Part shown: positions 1-8,899 of the stretch, piece after piece | How positions within the stretch are numbered: the stretch's first letter is position 1 | Layout: each line of letters begins with the position of its first letter | Assembly: GCA_036825195.1 (NCBI GenBank) | Contig: DAISYQ010000027.1 | Span: 1-48,399, forward strand | Reading direction: 5' to 3' | Source: UBA2210 sp036825195 | GTDB lineage: Bacteria; Desulfobacterota; Syntrophia; Syntrophales; UBA2210 | Length of the DNA: 48,399 bases | Notes under the pieces: model-generated | What the model saw: only the letters and a program-made list of their open reading frames with translations | What the model was told of the DNA's origin: nothing | Databases searched by the model: none | Program-made: the position numbers and the translations under genes

Positions 1-49
1 TCCTCGAAAAAACACTCTGGCCGGCTCCGATTAGCGCAACTCTACTCAT
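1..49 (-). CDS. Probable thiolase / acetyl-CoA acetyltransferase, N-terminal fragment
   Basis: Only the first 16 codons lie in the window; the gene continues past base 1. They read MSRVALIGAGQSVFSR, which resembles the N terminus of thiolase-like acetyl-CoA acetyltransferases (VAIIGAGQS type). The ATG is at 49-47 and is preceded by a strong AGGAGG about 11 nt upstream, so this is a real start. It is the last gene seen in the minus-strand catabolic cluster, about 55 bp after the enoyl-CoA hydratase gene, where a thiolase would complete beta-oxidation. A short glycine-rich start could also belong to an NAD-binding dehydrogenase, so the family call is tentative. Confidence 0.5.
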   Translation of the reverse strand, partial: MSRVALIGAGQSVFSR

Positions 50-103
50 AGTAATCTTTCCTCCTGTCTTTTTACCCCTATAGAAAACCTCGTCATCACT
101 CTT

Positions 104-874
104 TTATTCACCCGTAAATTCAGGTTTCCGTTTCTCCAGAAAAGCCCCTATACCCTCCTTGGCATCACGGGTAGTATACACATCCCCATACAGCTTTGAT
201 GAAAGTTCCAGGGCTTCATCCATTTCTAGATCGAAGGCCCTGTTGATGGCCCGCTTTGCAAGGGTAATGGACGCAGGCCCCTTTGAGATTCTCCCGGCAA
301 GTTTCAGTGCCTCATCCATCAGCTGTTCCTTTGAAACAACAGAATTCACCAACCCGATCAGTTGCGCCTCCGCAGCGTCTATGATGCGGCCGGTGTAGAT
401 CAATTCCTTTGCCCTTCCCGCACCGATAAGACGGGGGAGTCTGACATTCGCCCCATAGCCGGGAAGGATGCCAATCCTGACTTCGGTCTGGCCAAACATG
501 GCATCATCACTGCAAATCCGTATATCACACGCAAGCGCCAGCTCACAGCCGCCACCCAGAGCCCATCCATTGATGGCAGCAATCACCGGAATCTTCATAT
601 TCTCGATGAACAGAAAGATGCGGCTGCCGTGCTTCGATGCCTTCAGAGCATCCTCGACGGTATAGTCTTTCATCGAAGCGATATCGGCACCGGCCACAAA
701 GGCCTCTCCGGCACCGGTGATAATTGCCGCCCTGATGTCTTTCCTGGAATCAATCTCCTGCAGCTTTTGATACAGGTCCTCCCGGACCTCGTGGCTGAGT
801 GCATTGCGTTTCTCCGGACGGTTTATCGTTAGTACCGCTACCCTATCCTGGATCTCTAATTTGACCGTATCCAC
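104..874 (-). CDS. Enoyl-CoA hydratase/isomerase (crotonase family)
   Basis: This 256-residue protein has the usual length for a crotonase. It would hydrate a 2-enoyl-CoA in the cytoplasm. The oxyanion-hole segment FVAGADIASM and both expected acidic residues are visible, one in GGGCELALACD and one in FGQTEVRIG. The usual PGxGGTQRL is replaced by PGYGANVRL; the FGQ and PGYG pieces recall the ring-cleaving crotonases BadI and MenB, but the two catalytic Glu residues favour a hydratase. The start is GTG at 874, with GGAGG seven nt upstream. It sits 49 bp after the 3-hydroxyacyl-CoA dehydrogenase gene, in the same direction. Exact substrate is unknown. Confidence 0.9.
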   Translation of the reverse strand: MDTVKLEIQDRVAVLTINRPEKRNALSHEVREDLYQKLQEIDSRKDIRAAIITGAGEAFVAGADIASMKDYTVEDALKASKHGSRIFLFIENMKIPVIAAINGWALGGGCELALACDIRICSDDAMFGQTEVRIGILPGYGANVRLPRLIGAGRAKELIYTGRIIDAAEAQLIGLVNSVVSKEQLMDEALKLAGRISKGPASITLAKRAINRAFDLEMDEALELSSKLYGDVYTTRDAKEGIGAFLEKRKPEFTGE

Positions 875-923
875 AGCGTCTCCTCCTTACTCTTTCACTG
901 ACTAAAAGAACTCTCTCAAAAAA

Positions 924-1811
924 CTAAAACTTTATATCTTTCCGTGGTTTCTTTTCCCCGGAGGTATAGTCATACCAGCCCTTGCCCGTCTTCCTCCCCA
1001 GATCGCCGCTGATCGCCAGCTGCTCCATGGTCCGGTTCGGACGCCATTTCACATCCTTGTACCCCTCATAGAGCGTCTTGGATACGTTCAACGCCACGTC
1101 CAGCCCTACAAAGTCTTCCAGCTCAAAGGGACCCATGGGGAGTCTCAGTCCAAGCTTCAGGGCCGTGTCGATGTCCTCGATCGTCGCTACCCCTTCCAGC
1201 AGACAGGTCTTCGCCTCGTTCCGCATGGCGTTGTTGATCCGATTCACCAAAAACCCCGGAACGTCCTTGACCCGCACGCTTGTCTTGTCCATCTTGGCGG
1301 CCAGCTGTTCCGTCATGACCATGGTCTCTTCCGATGTCTTGATCCCTCTAATAATCTCGACCAGTTTCATCACCGGTGCCGGATTGAAGAAGTGCATGCC
1401 GATACATCGCTCGGGACGCTTCGTGGTCGCGGCCAGCCGGGTGATGGGGATGGACGAGGTGTTTGAGGCGAATATGGCCTCCGGCTTACACAGGGCATCC
1501 AGCTTCTCAAAGATACCCTTCTTTGCCTCAAAGTCTTCAAAGATGGCCTCGAGAACAAAATCCGCTCCCTCGCCGTCTTCCAGATTGGTGCTGGGGGTAA
1601 TACGGTCCAGTATCGCCTGCCGCTCTTCGCTGCTGATCTTCTCTTTGGCTACCTGTTTCTCCAGATTACCGGATATGCCGGCCATCCCCTTGTTCACGAA
1701 TGCCTCGGCAACGTCGTTCAGGACTACCGTATATCCCGCCTGGGCGGCTACCTGGGCAATGCCCGATCCCATCGCTCCCGCTCCGATTATCATAACTGTG
1801 GCTATTTCCAT
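924..1811 (-). CDS. 3-Hydroxyacyl-CoA dehydrogenase
   Basis: This 295-residue protein oxidises a 3-hydroxyacyl-CoA to the 3-ketoacyl-CoA with NAD. The N-terminal Rossmann fold starts with IIGAGAMGSGIAQ. The middle holds ASNTSS and the catalytic-His segment GMHFFNPAPVMKLVEI, and the C-terminal dimerisation domain begins at DVPGFLVNRI. Length fits the stand-alone family (about 280-300), not the fused FadB type. The ATG at 1811 has GGGAGGAAA upstream. It lies 50 bp downstream of the large acyl-CoA dehydrogenase gene and just before an enoyl-CoA hydratase, a normal beta-oxidation order. Chain length or ring specificity cannot be read from sequence; a hydroxypimelyl-CoA-type substrate is possible from the context. 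Confidence 0.93.
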   Translation of the reverse strand: MEIATVMIIGAGAMGSGIAQVAAQAGYTVVLNDVAEAFVNKGMAGISGNLEKQVAKEKISSEERQAILDRITPSTNLEDGEGADFVLEAIFEDFEAKKGIFEKLDALCKPEAIFASNTSSIPITRLAATTKRPERCIGMHFFNPAPVMKLVEIIRGIKTSEETMVMTEQLAAKMDKTSVRVKDVPGFLVNRINNAMRNEAKTCLLEGVATIEDIDTALKLGLRLPMGPFELEDFVGLDVALNVSKTLYEGYKDVKWRPNRTMEQLAISGDLGRKTGKGWYDYTSGEKKPRKDIKF

Positions 1812-1861
1812 TCCGCTTTCCTCCCGTAATTGTTAAGGATAGGTTTCGTACCGGGGGCACA

Positions 1862-3697
1862 CTACCGTACGACAAGCGCCTCTTCCGGGCATTCGAAGAC
1901 AGAGATGTCGGCCGTCCTGATCAGATCGGTCAGCATAAAGGCGGTGGGCAGCACCTGACTGATATAGTATCGTGCGCTGGCGATCTTACCCGTATAGTAG
2001 CCACGCTCATAATCGCCATCCGGCAGTTCTCCAAGCCTCTTTTGCGCAATCAGTGCCTGTTCCATCAGACACTCGGCAACCTGCAACTGAGAGCACACAA
2101 AGAGAGCCTTCAACGAATAGAAGGGGATGAAATGCCTCTTCGTATCCAGTTCCGCATACCACGAATCGAATATATCCCGTATCCCTTCGACACACCGGTA
2201 CCCCTGCGAGAGGACTTCCATCTCATGTCCGAAGCCGGGGTTATCCTTATTCCCGTCTATAAAATCCTTGATCGTTGCCATCCAGTTGGCAAAGGGCACA
2301 CCGTCTTTCATCCTCATCTTGCGGCCCACCAGATCGTTCGCGTGGATATAGGACGTCCCTTCCCAGATCGTGAGTATCTTCGAATCACGCAGGTACTGTT
2401 CGACGGGGTACTCCCGGGAATATCCCACGCCCCCGAATACCTGTATCGCCTCCGCTATCAGATTCAGACTGGTTTCGCTCCCATAGCCCTTGACCATGGG
2501 GGTGAATATCTCCGCTATCTCGCCATATTCCTTGGCCTTTTCCTTATCGTCCGAGTTTGCCTGAATGTCGAGATAGTAAAGACCCTTGAAGGTCATGGCC
2601 CTGATCCCCTCCGTCTGGGCCTTCATATCGAGGAGCATCCGCTGCACGTCCTCATGCTTGATGATGGGCACTCTCTCAGCCGCAGGTTCGCCGAAGGGCC
2701 TCCCCTGAATGCGCTCGGTGGCATACTGAGACGCAAAATAATATGCCGCAGCCGCCTGTGTATTTGCATTATGCCCGGTGCCGATCCTCGATTCGTTCAT
2801 CATATGAAACATCATGGGAACCCCCTTTGACCTGCCTTTTTCATCCGGGGGAGGACCGAGCCTGATCCCGTAGCATGCATCGTTATCACCAAAATTCAAG
2901 AGCGCCGTGGCATGGGCACTGAGCCCCATCTTGTGTTCAATCGAAACGGTCGTAACATCATTCACCTTACCCAGGCTTCCGTCCTCATTCACCCATATCT
3001 TCGGAACGATGTATAAACCGATACCGGCGGAACCCTGGGCTCCCCCTTCAGGGCGTGCCAGAACCATATGAATCGTATTTTCACATATCCCCGCATCGCC
3101 CCCGGTGATAAACATCTTCGTCCCCTTGATCTTGTAAATAAGCGGATCATCGGTAGGATATGCCCGGGTAATCGAATCACCCACATCCGATCCGGCATTC
3201 GGCTCCGTGATGCACATGGTGCCCTGCCAGTCACCGCTGAACATCCGGGGCAGGAAAAGCTCCTTATCTTTTTCCCTGCCGAATCGTATTATGAGATTGG
3301 CCGCCCCGCTTGTTAGTTTGATATACGACAGCAAAGCCGGACAGGCTGCCTGATTCATCTCAAAGATTGCCTTGAAGATCGTCAAGGGCATGCCCCCTTC
3401 CGTCTCGATACACTCACTGGTTGAACCCCATCCGTTTTCCTGCAAAAATCTGAAGGCCTCCCTATATCCCGGCGCGGGCGTCACCACTCCGTTTTCAAAT
3501 CTGGTCCCGACTTTGTCGCCTTCCGCATTGATCGGATGCACAACCTCGCGGGCCACCTTGTATCCTTCATTCAACAGCATATCTATGTCGTCCATGCTGT
3601 AGTTATCTTTAAACCGATTGCAGCCGAGAACCTCCTCCATCGGCAGCCACTCCTTCAGAACAAACTTCAAATCCCGTACGTCGTACTTAAACTCCAT
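1862..3697 (-). CDS. Acyl-CoA dehydrogenase, large (600-residue) class
   Basis: At 611 residues this belongs to the long acyl-CoA dehydrogenases that carry a C-terminal extension, not the 380-residue short-chain class. FAD-binding signatures CITEPNAGSDVG and KMFITGGDAG are near residues 165-205. The catalytic base is intact as Glu446 in TIWEGTSYIHANDLVGRK, and QVFGGVGYSREYPVEQYLRD precedes it. It would introduce the 2,3 double bond in an acyl-CoA and pass electrons to electron-transfer flavoprotein, whose genes are not in the window. The ATG at 3697 follows GGGAGG. The enoyl-CoA hydratase gene ends 19 bp upstream, so the two are almost certainly cotranscribed. Confidence 0.93.
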   Translation of the reverse strand: MEFKYDVRDLKFVLKEWLPMEEVLGCNRFKDNYSMDDIDMLLNEGYKVAREVVHPINAEGDKVGTRFENGVVTPAPGYREAFRFLQENGWGSTSECIETEGGMPLTIFKAIFEMNQAACPALLSYIKLTSGAANLIIRFGREKDKELFLPRMFSGDWQGTMCITEPNAGSDVGDSITRAYPTDDPLIYKIKGTKMFITGGDAGICENTIHMVLARPEGGAQGSAGIGLYIVPKIWVNEDGSLGKVNDVTTVSIEHKMGLSAHATALLNFGDNDACYGIRLGPPPDEKGRSKGVPMMFHMMNESRIGTGHNANTQAAAAYYFASQYATERIQGRPFGEPAAERVPIIKHEDVQRMLLDMKAQTEGIRAMTFKGLYYLDIQANSDDKEKAKEYGEIAEIFTPMVKGYGSETSLNLIAEAIQVFGGVGYSREYPVEQYLRDSKILTIWEGTSYIHANDLVGRKMRMKDGVPFANWMATIKDFIDGNKDNPGFGHEMEVLSQGYRCVEGIRDIFDSWYAELDTKRHFIPFYSLKALFVCSQLQVAECLMEQALIAQKRLGELPDGDYERGYYTGKIASARYYISQVLPTAFMLTDLIRTADISVFECPEEALVVR

Positions 3698-3716
3698 CGA
3701 ATCAAACCTCCCTTTA

Positions 3717-4499
3717 TTACCTGTCGTTGAACTGGGGTTTTCTTTTCTCGATAAATGCCTTCACTCCTTCTTTCCTATCTTCGGTTGCGAAGAGTACCTC
3801 AAAGCAACGGGCCTCGTAGGCAATGCCCGATTTCACATCCATGTTGATCCCACCGTTGATGGCCAGTTTAGCCGCTTTGATGGCCTCACCGGAATACCCT
3901 GCCATCTTCAGGGCAACCTTTTTTGCTTCATCCATCAACGATACGAGGGGGTACACCTTGTTGACCACGCCTATTCTCAGAGTTTCGTGGGCATCAATAG
4001 TATTACCGGTATACACGAGTTCCTTTGCCAAACCGGTACCGATAAGGCGGGAAAGTCGTTGTGTCCCTCCTCCGCCGGGTATAAGACCGAGCTTGATTTC
4101 AGGCAGGGCAAAGACGGCATTTTCCGCGGCGAGTCTTATGTCACAGGCAAGGGCAAGCTCGAACCCACCTCCTAATGCGAGTCCGCATACGGCCGCAATG
4201 ACAGGTTTCTCCAGATCTTCAATCCTGTTAATAACATTCTGAACAAGATGTATGAACCGATGGACATCCACCGAATTTTCAATAGTGTCGATTTCGGTAA
4301 TGTCCGCTCCTGCCGCAAAGAACTTCTCGTTGCCGGTCAGAATGACAACTTTGATCTCTTCATCACATGCTATATCCGCAATGGCACAATCCAACTCTTC
4401 CAACAGCTGGCTGTTCAGGGCATTCATATTCTTGGGGCGATTGAGGGTAATAACAGCGATACGATCACTCTTGTCACATATAATTGTCTGGTACTCCAT
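3717..4499 (-). CDS. Enoyl-CoA hydratase (second crotonase)
   Basis: The open frame runs further upstream, but I choose the ATG at 4499 because AAAGGAG lies seven nt before it and the protein then has the family length of 260 residues, starting MEYQTIICDKSDRIAVITLN. The crotonase signatures are textbook: FFAAGADITE for the oxyanion hole, GGGFELALACD with the first catalytic Glu, and LPEIKLGLIPGGGGTQRL with the second. It would add water to a 2-enoyl-CoA. It is more canonical than the paralogue at 104-874, which suggests the two act on different intermediates. A perfect 11-bp hairpin separates it from the interrupted ligase gene upstream. Confidence 0.92.
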   Translation of the reverse strand: MEYQTIICDKSDRIAVITLNRPKNMNALNSQLLEELDCAIADIACDEEIKVVILTGNEKFFAAGADITEIDTIENSVDVHRFIHLVQNVINRIEDLEKPVIAAVCGLALGGGFELALACDIRLAAENAVFALPEIKLGLIPGGGGTQRLSRLIGTGLAKELVYTGNTIDAHETLRIGVVNKVYPLVSLMDEAKKVALKMAGYSGEAIKAAKLAINGGINMDVKSGIAYEARCFEVLFATEDRKEGVKAFIEKRKPQFNDR

Positions 4500-4623
4500 C
4501 TTCACACTCCTTTCATTGTTCTCGTCTTCAGAATGACGCAATCGTCCCCCATTCCGTGACCGGGCATCGCCGCACCCATAGGTCGATAGGAGAATCCATC
4601 TGCCATGATCCGTTATCGATACC

Positions 4624-4654
4624 GAGAAGAGGAATCGCACCGGTTCCTCTTCTC
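4624..4654 (-). repeat. 11-bp perfect inverted repeat (intergenic hairpin)
   Basis: GAGAAGAGGAA (4624-4634) and TTCCTCTTCTC (4644-4654) are exact reverse complements around a 9-nt loop. In the transcript this is a stable stem just after the interrupted CoA ligase. No U-tract follows on the minus strand, so it is not a classic intrinsic terminator. An mRNA processing or stability element is the simplest reading. Confidence 0.6.
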
Positions 4655-4671
4655 AGTACGGTCGATTCTAT

Positions 4672-6318
4672 CTATTCTTTGAAATCTTGCGCCGCCCGTT
4701 CCTTGATAACGTAATGCAGCTTCTTGCCCGCAGGGTTGTAAGGCAAATAGGATTTGTCGACAATCTTGTATTTCCTCGGCCGTTGATATCTCGCCAGCCT
4801 CGGATTGTTTACACAAAAGGCTTCCATATCTTTTTCCGTCACTGTTGAGCCTTCTTTTAACGCCACATAAGCGACAACCGTTTCACCCCATTGTTTACTT
4901 GGGGCACCGGTAACAAAGACATCGACAACATCCGGATGTTCCATGATGGCATTTTCCACTATCACGGGATGCACATTTTCGGCACCCGTTATGATCATAT
5001 CATCCATTCTACCTCTGATCGTTATATAGCCGTCCTTATCCCATGTCCCCGTGTCGCCTGTTTTCTGCCATCCCGGAAAGGGAAATGCCTTTGCCGTGTC
5101 CTCAGGTCGGTCATGGTATCCGTAGGGAGAATGCATGGTTCTCAGGCAAATTTCACCCTCCGTTTTACCGTCTTTCGGAACCATGTCGTCTGGATTGTTC
5201 GGATCGCCCGGACGATCCAGATCAACCCTGACCAGCACAACCATGTCCTCGGCGATAGGCCGGCCAATGGTGCCTGCCCTTTCCGGCAATTCGAAGGGCC
5301 AGATCATCGTAACCCAATGACCGTCGGCTGTTCCATAGCCGTTCATAACGCCGGGACAGAGATACTTCATCATTCTCAGGCATGAATCCGGCGAAAGGGG
5401 AGCTCCCATCGAAGTAAGACATCTCAGACTGCTCACATCTCTCGGTTTTGCTTCCTGGGTATTCGTCATTCGTTCATAAATCACCGGCGCACTTACCATA
5501 TGGGTAACTTTGTATTTTTCGATATAATCAAGGGCCATATTTTCATCAAAGGACCTCATGACGACCACAGACCCTCCGGCGTGCAAAACCGGCAGGACAC
5601 CCGTTGTGTTTCCTCCACGGTGGAACAGGGGATTCGTAGCGAGGCTAACACATTGGTTATCGAGCTTCTCCATCGCCGAATTCATCATGTTGTCGAAGAA
5701 GATGATGGCATGATTGAGGGTAAATCCTTTCGGAAGTCCGGTTGTTCCTGAGGTGTAGAGACCGAGAATGGGATCGATCCACCGTACATCCTTTTCACAT
5801 ACCGGCGGTTTTGTCGATTTACCCTCCATGAACTTCTCAAGACTGATATGTCAGTCGGGCAGTTCTCCCTCACCGCACATAACACACAGCTTCGGTTTGT
5901 TTTTCGCCAGCTCAATCGTCTTCAGACAAACATTCGTCAATGCCGCGTCGTAAACAAATACGGTTGGTTTACTGCCATCCATCAGCTTACAAAGCTGCCC
6001 TTCGGGAAGCATAAAGTTCAAAAGCGGCAAAACGGCTCGTGCCTTCGCCGCACCCATATAGACAATAAACCACTCGTAGGTATTGAACATATCTGCCATT
6101 ACAACGTCCTGTGGTCCCATACCGGCGTCGATAAGGGCATGAGCAAACCTGTTGGATGCCTCATCCCACTCTTTGTACGTCAGTGCTTTATCCCGATACG
6201 GATCGATAATAGCCACCTTGTCGGCATACTTAACCACATTTCTATAGAGTTGCCTGGTCAGGGTGTATTCTTTTTCCCATACGTCTTTGAATACCGTGTA
6301 ATCTACGTTAAATGCCAT
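4672..6318 (-). pseudogene. AMP-dependent acyl-CoA synthetase with an in-frame TGA
   Basis: Two open segments in the same reading frame together make one normal 548-codon acyl-CoA synthetase. They are separated only by a TGA at 5851-5853 (codon 156). The first part (from the ATG at 6318, AAGGAGG upstream) holds the N-terminal adenylation region and ends GEGELPD. The second resumes HISLEKFMEG and contains YTSGTTGLPKG, MNGYGTADG, KTGDTGTWDKDGYITIRGR and the C-terminal lysine region YNPAGKKLHYV. The domain order is complete, so the break is recent, a sequence error, or read through. Codon 156 lies in a linker, not at a catalytic site, and I see no convincing SECIS hairpin after it, so selenocysteine is unlikely. 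A GGA-to-TGA or TGG-to-TGA nonsense change is the simplest explanation. Another ligase in the cluster could compensate. Confidence 0.7.
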
Positions 6319-6424
6319 CTCTTCCCCCTCCTTGTTGATTATTTTCTCCATTACTCCATCGATTTACTTGCCACATCGACCGGGAGTAATCTGAATCAAA
6401 CAGTACCTCGGAAAAAAAGACCTG

Positions 6425-7591
6425 CTATTTATATCGATAATTGTACGGTAAATATTCTTTCCCGAATATCTCACGCATTGCCACCAGCTTTGAAACCTGT
6501 GACGTACCATCGGCAATCTCTATGGCCAGAACATCTCGAAGTCGTTGTTCAAAGGGAAATTCATCCGTGTATCCGGGATGACCATGAAGGGTTAGACAAT
6601 CACGCAATGCATTCGTCGAAAATCGCGGAGCCATCCATTTTACCATCCCTGCTACCTTGGTGCTCGATTTTCCTTGATCTCTCAACCAGAGACCTTGGTA
6701 ACAAAGCAGGCGTACGGCCTCAAGGATACTGACATGCTCTACTATGGGGAAACTCACCCCTTCAAATGTTGCCAAGGGCCTGCCGAAGGTATTCCTCTGT
6801 TTCGTATATTCAATCGTTTCCTCCAGTGAAACCATGGCAGCCGCGATCGCTTCCAGGGCCAGAAGGATTCGACTGACATCAAAACCCTCCATACCCATCT
6901 TGAAGCCCATCCCTTCTTCGCCTACCAGATACTCTTCCGGTATCTCCACATCATCCATAAACATGGAACCGCGTTTTACCGCCCGTACCCCCATATCTTC
7001 ATAGGATTGCAGGGTGACACCGGGAAAATCGGTAGGTACTATGAAACAGCTGACCCCTCTCGCTCCGGCAGTCGGATCTGTCTTGGCAAACAATAAGGCA
7101 AAGTCGGCATCCATCATTGCGGTAATACCCGCTTTTTCGCCATTGAGAATATAGGACGCGCCTTTCTTGACTGCGCGGCTGGTCATAGCAACGGCATCCG
7201 TACCTGAGCCAGGTTCCGTAATCGCAAAGGCGCCTATCTTATCCCCGGCAAGAAACGGTTCAAGAAATTCCTTTTGTAGTGTCTCATTACCCTGAGCCGT
7301 TATCTCGGCAATCAGATGTCCGGCAACCTGTGAACACATGGTGATACTGCAATCCCCCTTCGAAGCTTCTTCACATGCAATCCCCTCGGCAACATACGAA
7401 GCACCTAATCCTCCCTTGTCGGCCGGAACTGTCATGCCCAAGATACCGATCTCTCCCATTTTCTTATGTAAGTGGCAGGGGTATTTTCTTTCCTTATCCC
7501 ACCTCGTGTAATAAGGTTTGAGTTCTTTTTCAGCAAATTTGGCCACCATATCACGCAATGCATTTTGTTCATCATTGAATTGAAAATCCAT
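6425..7591 (-). CDS. Acyl-CoA dehydrogenase with Asp at the usual catalytic Glu position
   Basis: This 388-residue protein has the standard short/medium-chain acyl-CoA dehydrogenase layout. FAITEPGSGTDA binds FAD near residues 125-140, and HGHPGYTDEFPFEQRLRD is close to the C terminus. Most family members then have YEGTxQ, where Glu is the alpha-proton base; here the segment reads EIADGTSQVSK, so Asp361 replaces Glu and Ala replaces Tyr. A shorter base suggests altered substrate geometry, such as an alicyclic ring. The BadH-like dehydrogenase gene ends 37 bp upstream, so this enzyme may be a cyclohexanecarboxyl-CoA-type dehydrogenase; that step is inferred. The ATG is at 7591. The interrupted ligase gene begins about 105 bp downstream. 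Confidence 0.9.
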   Translation of the reverse strand: MDFQFNDEQNALRDMVAKFAEKELKPYYTRWDKERKYPCHLHKKMGEIGILGMTVPADKGGLGASYVAEGIACEEASKGDCSITMCSQVAGHLIAEITAQGNETLQKEFLEPFLAGDKIGAFAITEPGSGTDAVAMTSRAVKKGASYILNGEKAGITAMMDADFALLFAKTDPTAGARGVSCFIVPTDFPGVTLQSYEDMGVRAVKRGSMFMDDVEIPEEYLVGEEGMGFKMGMEGFDVSRILLALEAIAAAMVSLEETIEYTKQRNTFGRPLATFEGVSFPIVEHVSILEAVRLLCYQGLWLRDQGKSSTKVAGMVKWMAPRFSTNALRDCLTLHGHPGYTDEFPFEQRLRDVLAIEIADGTSQVSKLVAMREIFGKEYLPYNYRYK

Positions 7592-7628
7592 ATGCTTACT
7601 CCTTTGTTGTGATTACGATACCAACTGC

Positions 7629-8381
7629 TTACGACATAGTGAGACCGCCACTAACGCTCAAAACCTGACCGGTAATATAGCTTGCCCCATCGGAGGCAAA
7701 AAAGGCAACGGCATCTGCAATGTCTTCGGGCTTGCCGAGACGACGCAGGGGGATAGCCTTCTTCAACCCTTCTCCGATCTTCGGATTATCGCCCGCCACC
7801 TCCGCAAAAAACGGCGTATCTGTGGGACCGGGCGAAACACAATTTACATTGATCCCGTACCGGGCCACCTCCCGTGCAATTGTCTTGGAGAAGGCGATGA
7901 TGCCGCCTTTCGTGCCCGAATAGACAGCCTCGCCGGAAGAACCGACACGTCCCGAGTCTGAAGCAACACTCACTATCTTGCCGTACTGCCGCTCGATCAT
8001 GTGAGGCAATATGGCACTGAAACAGTTTACGGGACCTCTGAAATTAATGTTGATGACCCTGTCCCATGTCTCCGGTTTGCTGTCGACAAACAGCTCAACC
8101 TTGTCCCACCCGACATTGTTCACCAGAATATCAACGGCCCCAAAGGCATCAATGGCCTTCCGGATCGCCTCTTTCACTTTCTCCAGATCCGTAATGTCGA
8201 CCTGTGCAACCATAGCTTCATGGCCCAGGTCTTTAATTTCCCCTGCCACCTCGGCTGCTGTTTCCGGGTTTAAATCAACCACACATACCTTGGCTCCTTG
8301 ACGGGCAAGTTCCAGACAAATAGCCCGCCCAATTCCCTGTCCTCCTCCCGTTACAAATGCCGCTCTATTTTTCAAAACCAT
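7629..8381 (-). CDS. Short-chain dehydrogenase, similar to 2-hydroxycyclohexanecarboxyl-CoA dehydrogenase (BadH)
   Basis: This 250-residue protein is a classical SDR. The NAD-binding loop TGGGQGIG is at residues 11-18, NNVG at 88-91, and the catalytic Ser141, Tyr154 and Lys158 sit in VASDSGRVGSSGEAVYSGTK. From memory of the family, this last segment plus the C-terminal GQVLSVSGGLTM match BadH of Rhodopseudomonas palustris better than FabG. BadH oxidises 2-hydroxycyclohexanecarboxyl-CoA in anaerobic ring degradation. The placement between a dienoyl-CoA-reductase/epimerase pair and an acyl-CoA dehydrogenase fits a catabolic role. The ATG at 8381 follows GGAGGGAATC. A generic 3-hydroxyacyl-CoA dehydrogenase is the alternative. 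Confidence 0.85.
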   Translation of the reverse strand: MVLKNRAAFVTGGGQGIGRAICLELARQGAKVCVVDLNPETAAEVAGEIKDLGHEAMVAQVDITDLEKVKEAIRKAIDAFGAVDILVNNVGWDKVELFVDSKPETWDRVININFRGPVNCFSAILPHMIERQYGKIVSVASDSGRVGSSGEAVYSGTKGGIIAFSKTIAREVARYGINVNCVSPGPTDTPFFAEVAGDNPKIGEGLKKAIPLRRLGKPEDIADAVAFFASDGASYITGQVLSVSGGLTMS

Positions 8382-8439
8382 GATTCCCTCCTCCGTAACA
8401 ACGTAAATATCTTTTTGTTCTCTTTTTAACTTTATGTAT

Positions 8440-8847
8440 TTACTGAGTAACCGATCCCGTATCGGTCAATTCAATCAGAAGACCCTTGGCACTTTTAGGG
8501 TGAATAAAGGCGACCCTATCCGGTCCATCGTACATCTTTCCGATAATCTTCAGTCCCTTCTGTTCAAGGTCATCAACAAGGGCCTTGAGGTCATCGCAGA
8601 GTATGGAGATATGGTGGTATCCCCCGCGTGGTGAATTTTTCATAAACTGTCCGATGGCGCCATCCGGTCCCGTCGGTTCCATCAGCTCAAAATTCGTCCC
8701 CTGGATACGTACCGTTGAGGACGTCTGCTGCATTTCGGGATACTCGTTCCGGGCCAGTTCCTCGGCACCGAAACAGTCCTTGAGAAAAGCCAATGTATCG
8801 TCAATACGTTCAACTGCTATACCAATATGATCTATTCTTTTAATCAT
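8440..8847 (-). CDS. mce: Methylmalonyl-CoA epimerase-like VOC protein (copy 1)
   Basis: This 135-residue protein is a two-module vicinal-oxygen-chelate protein of the methylmalonyl-CoA epimerase type. The metal ligands expected for the family are present: His in RIDHIGIAV, His in GYHHISILCDD, and Glu in KGLLIELTD near the C terminus. The epimerase interconverts (R)- and (S)-methylmalonyl-CoA. No mutase or biotin carboxylase gene is in the window, so its substrate may be another 2-methyl-branched acyl-CoA. A closely similar paralogue lies at 17539-17946; both contain CFGAEELARNEYPE-type and ELxEPTGP segments. It is flanked by the SDR and dienoyl-reductase genes, all on the same strand. Confidence 0.88.
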   Translation of the reverse strand: MIKRIDHIGIAVERIDDTLAFLKDCFGAEELARNEYPEMQQTSSTVRIQGTNFELMEPTGPDGAIGQFMKNSPRGGYHHISILCDDLKALVDDLEQKGLKIIGKMYDGPDRVAFIHPKSAKGLLIELTDTGSVTQ

Positions 8848-8899
8848 CCCGTACCCTCCTTTTTATTTATTTGCGATTCAATGGTCGCCCCAAAACACA

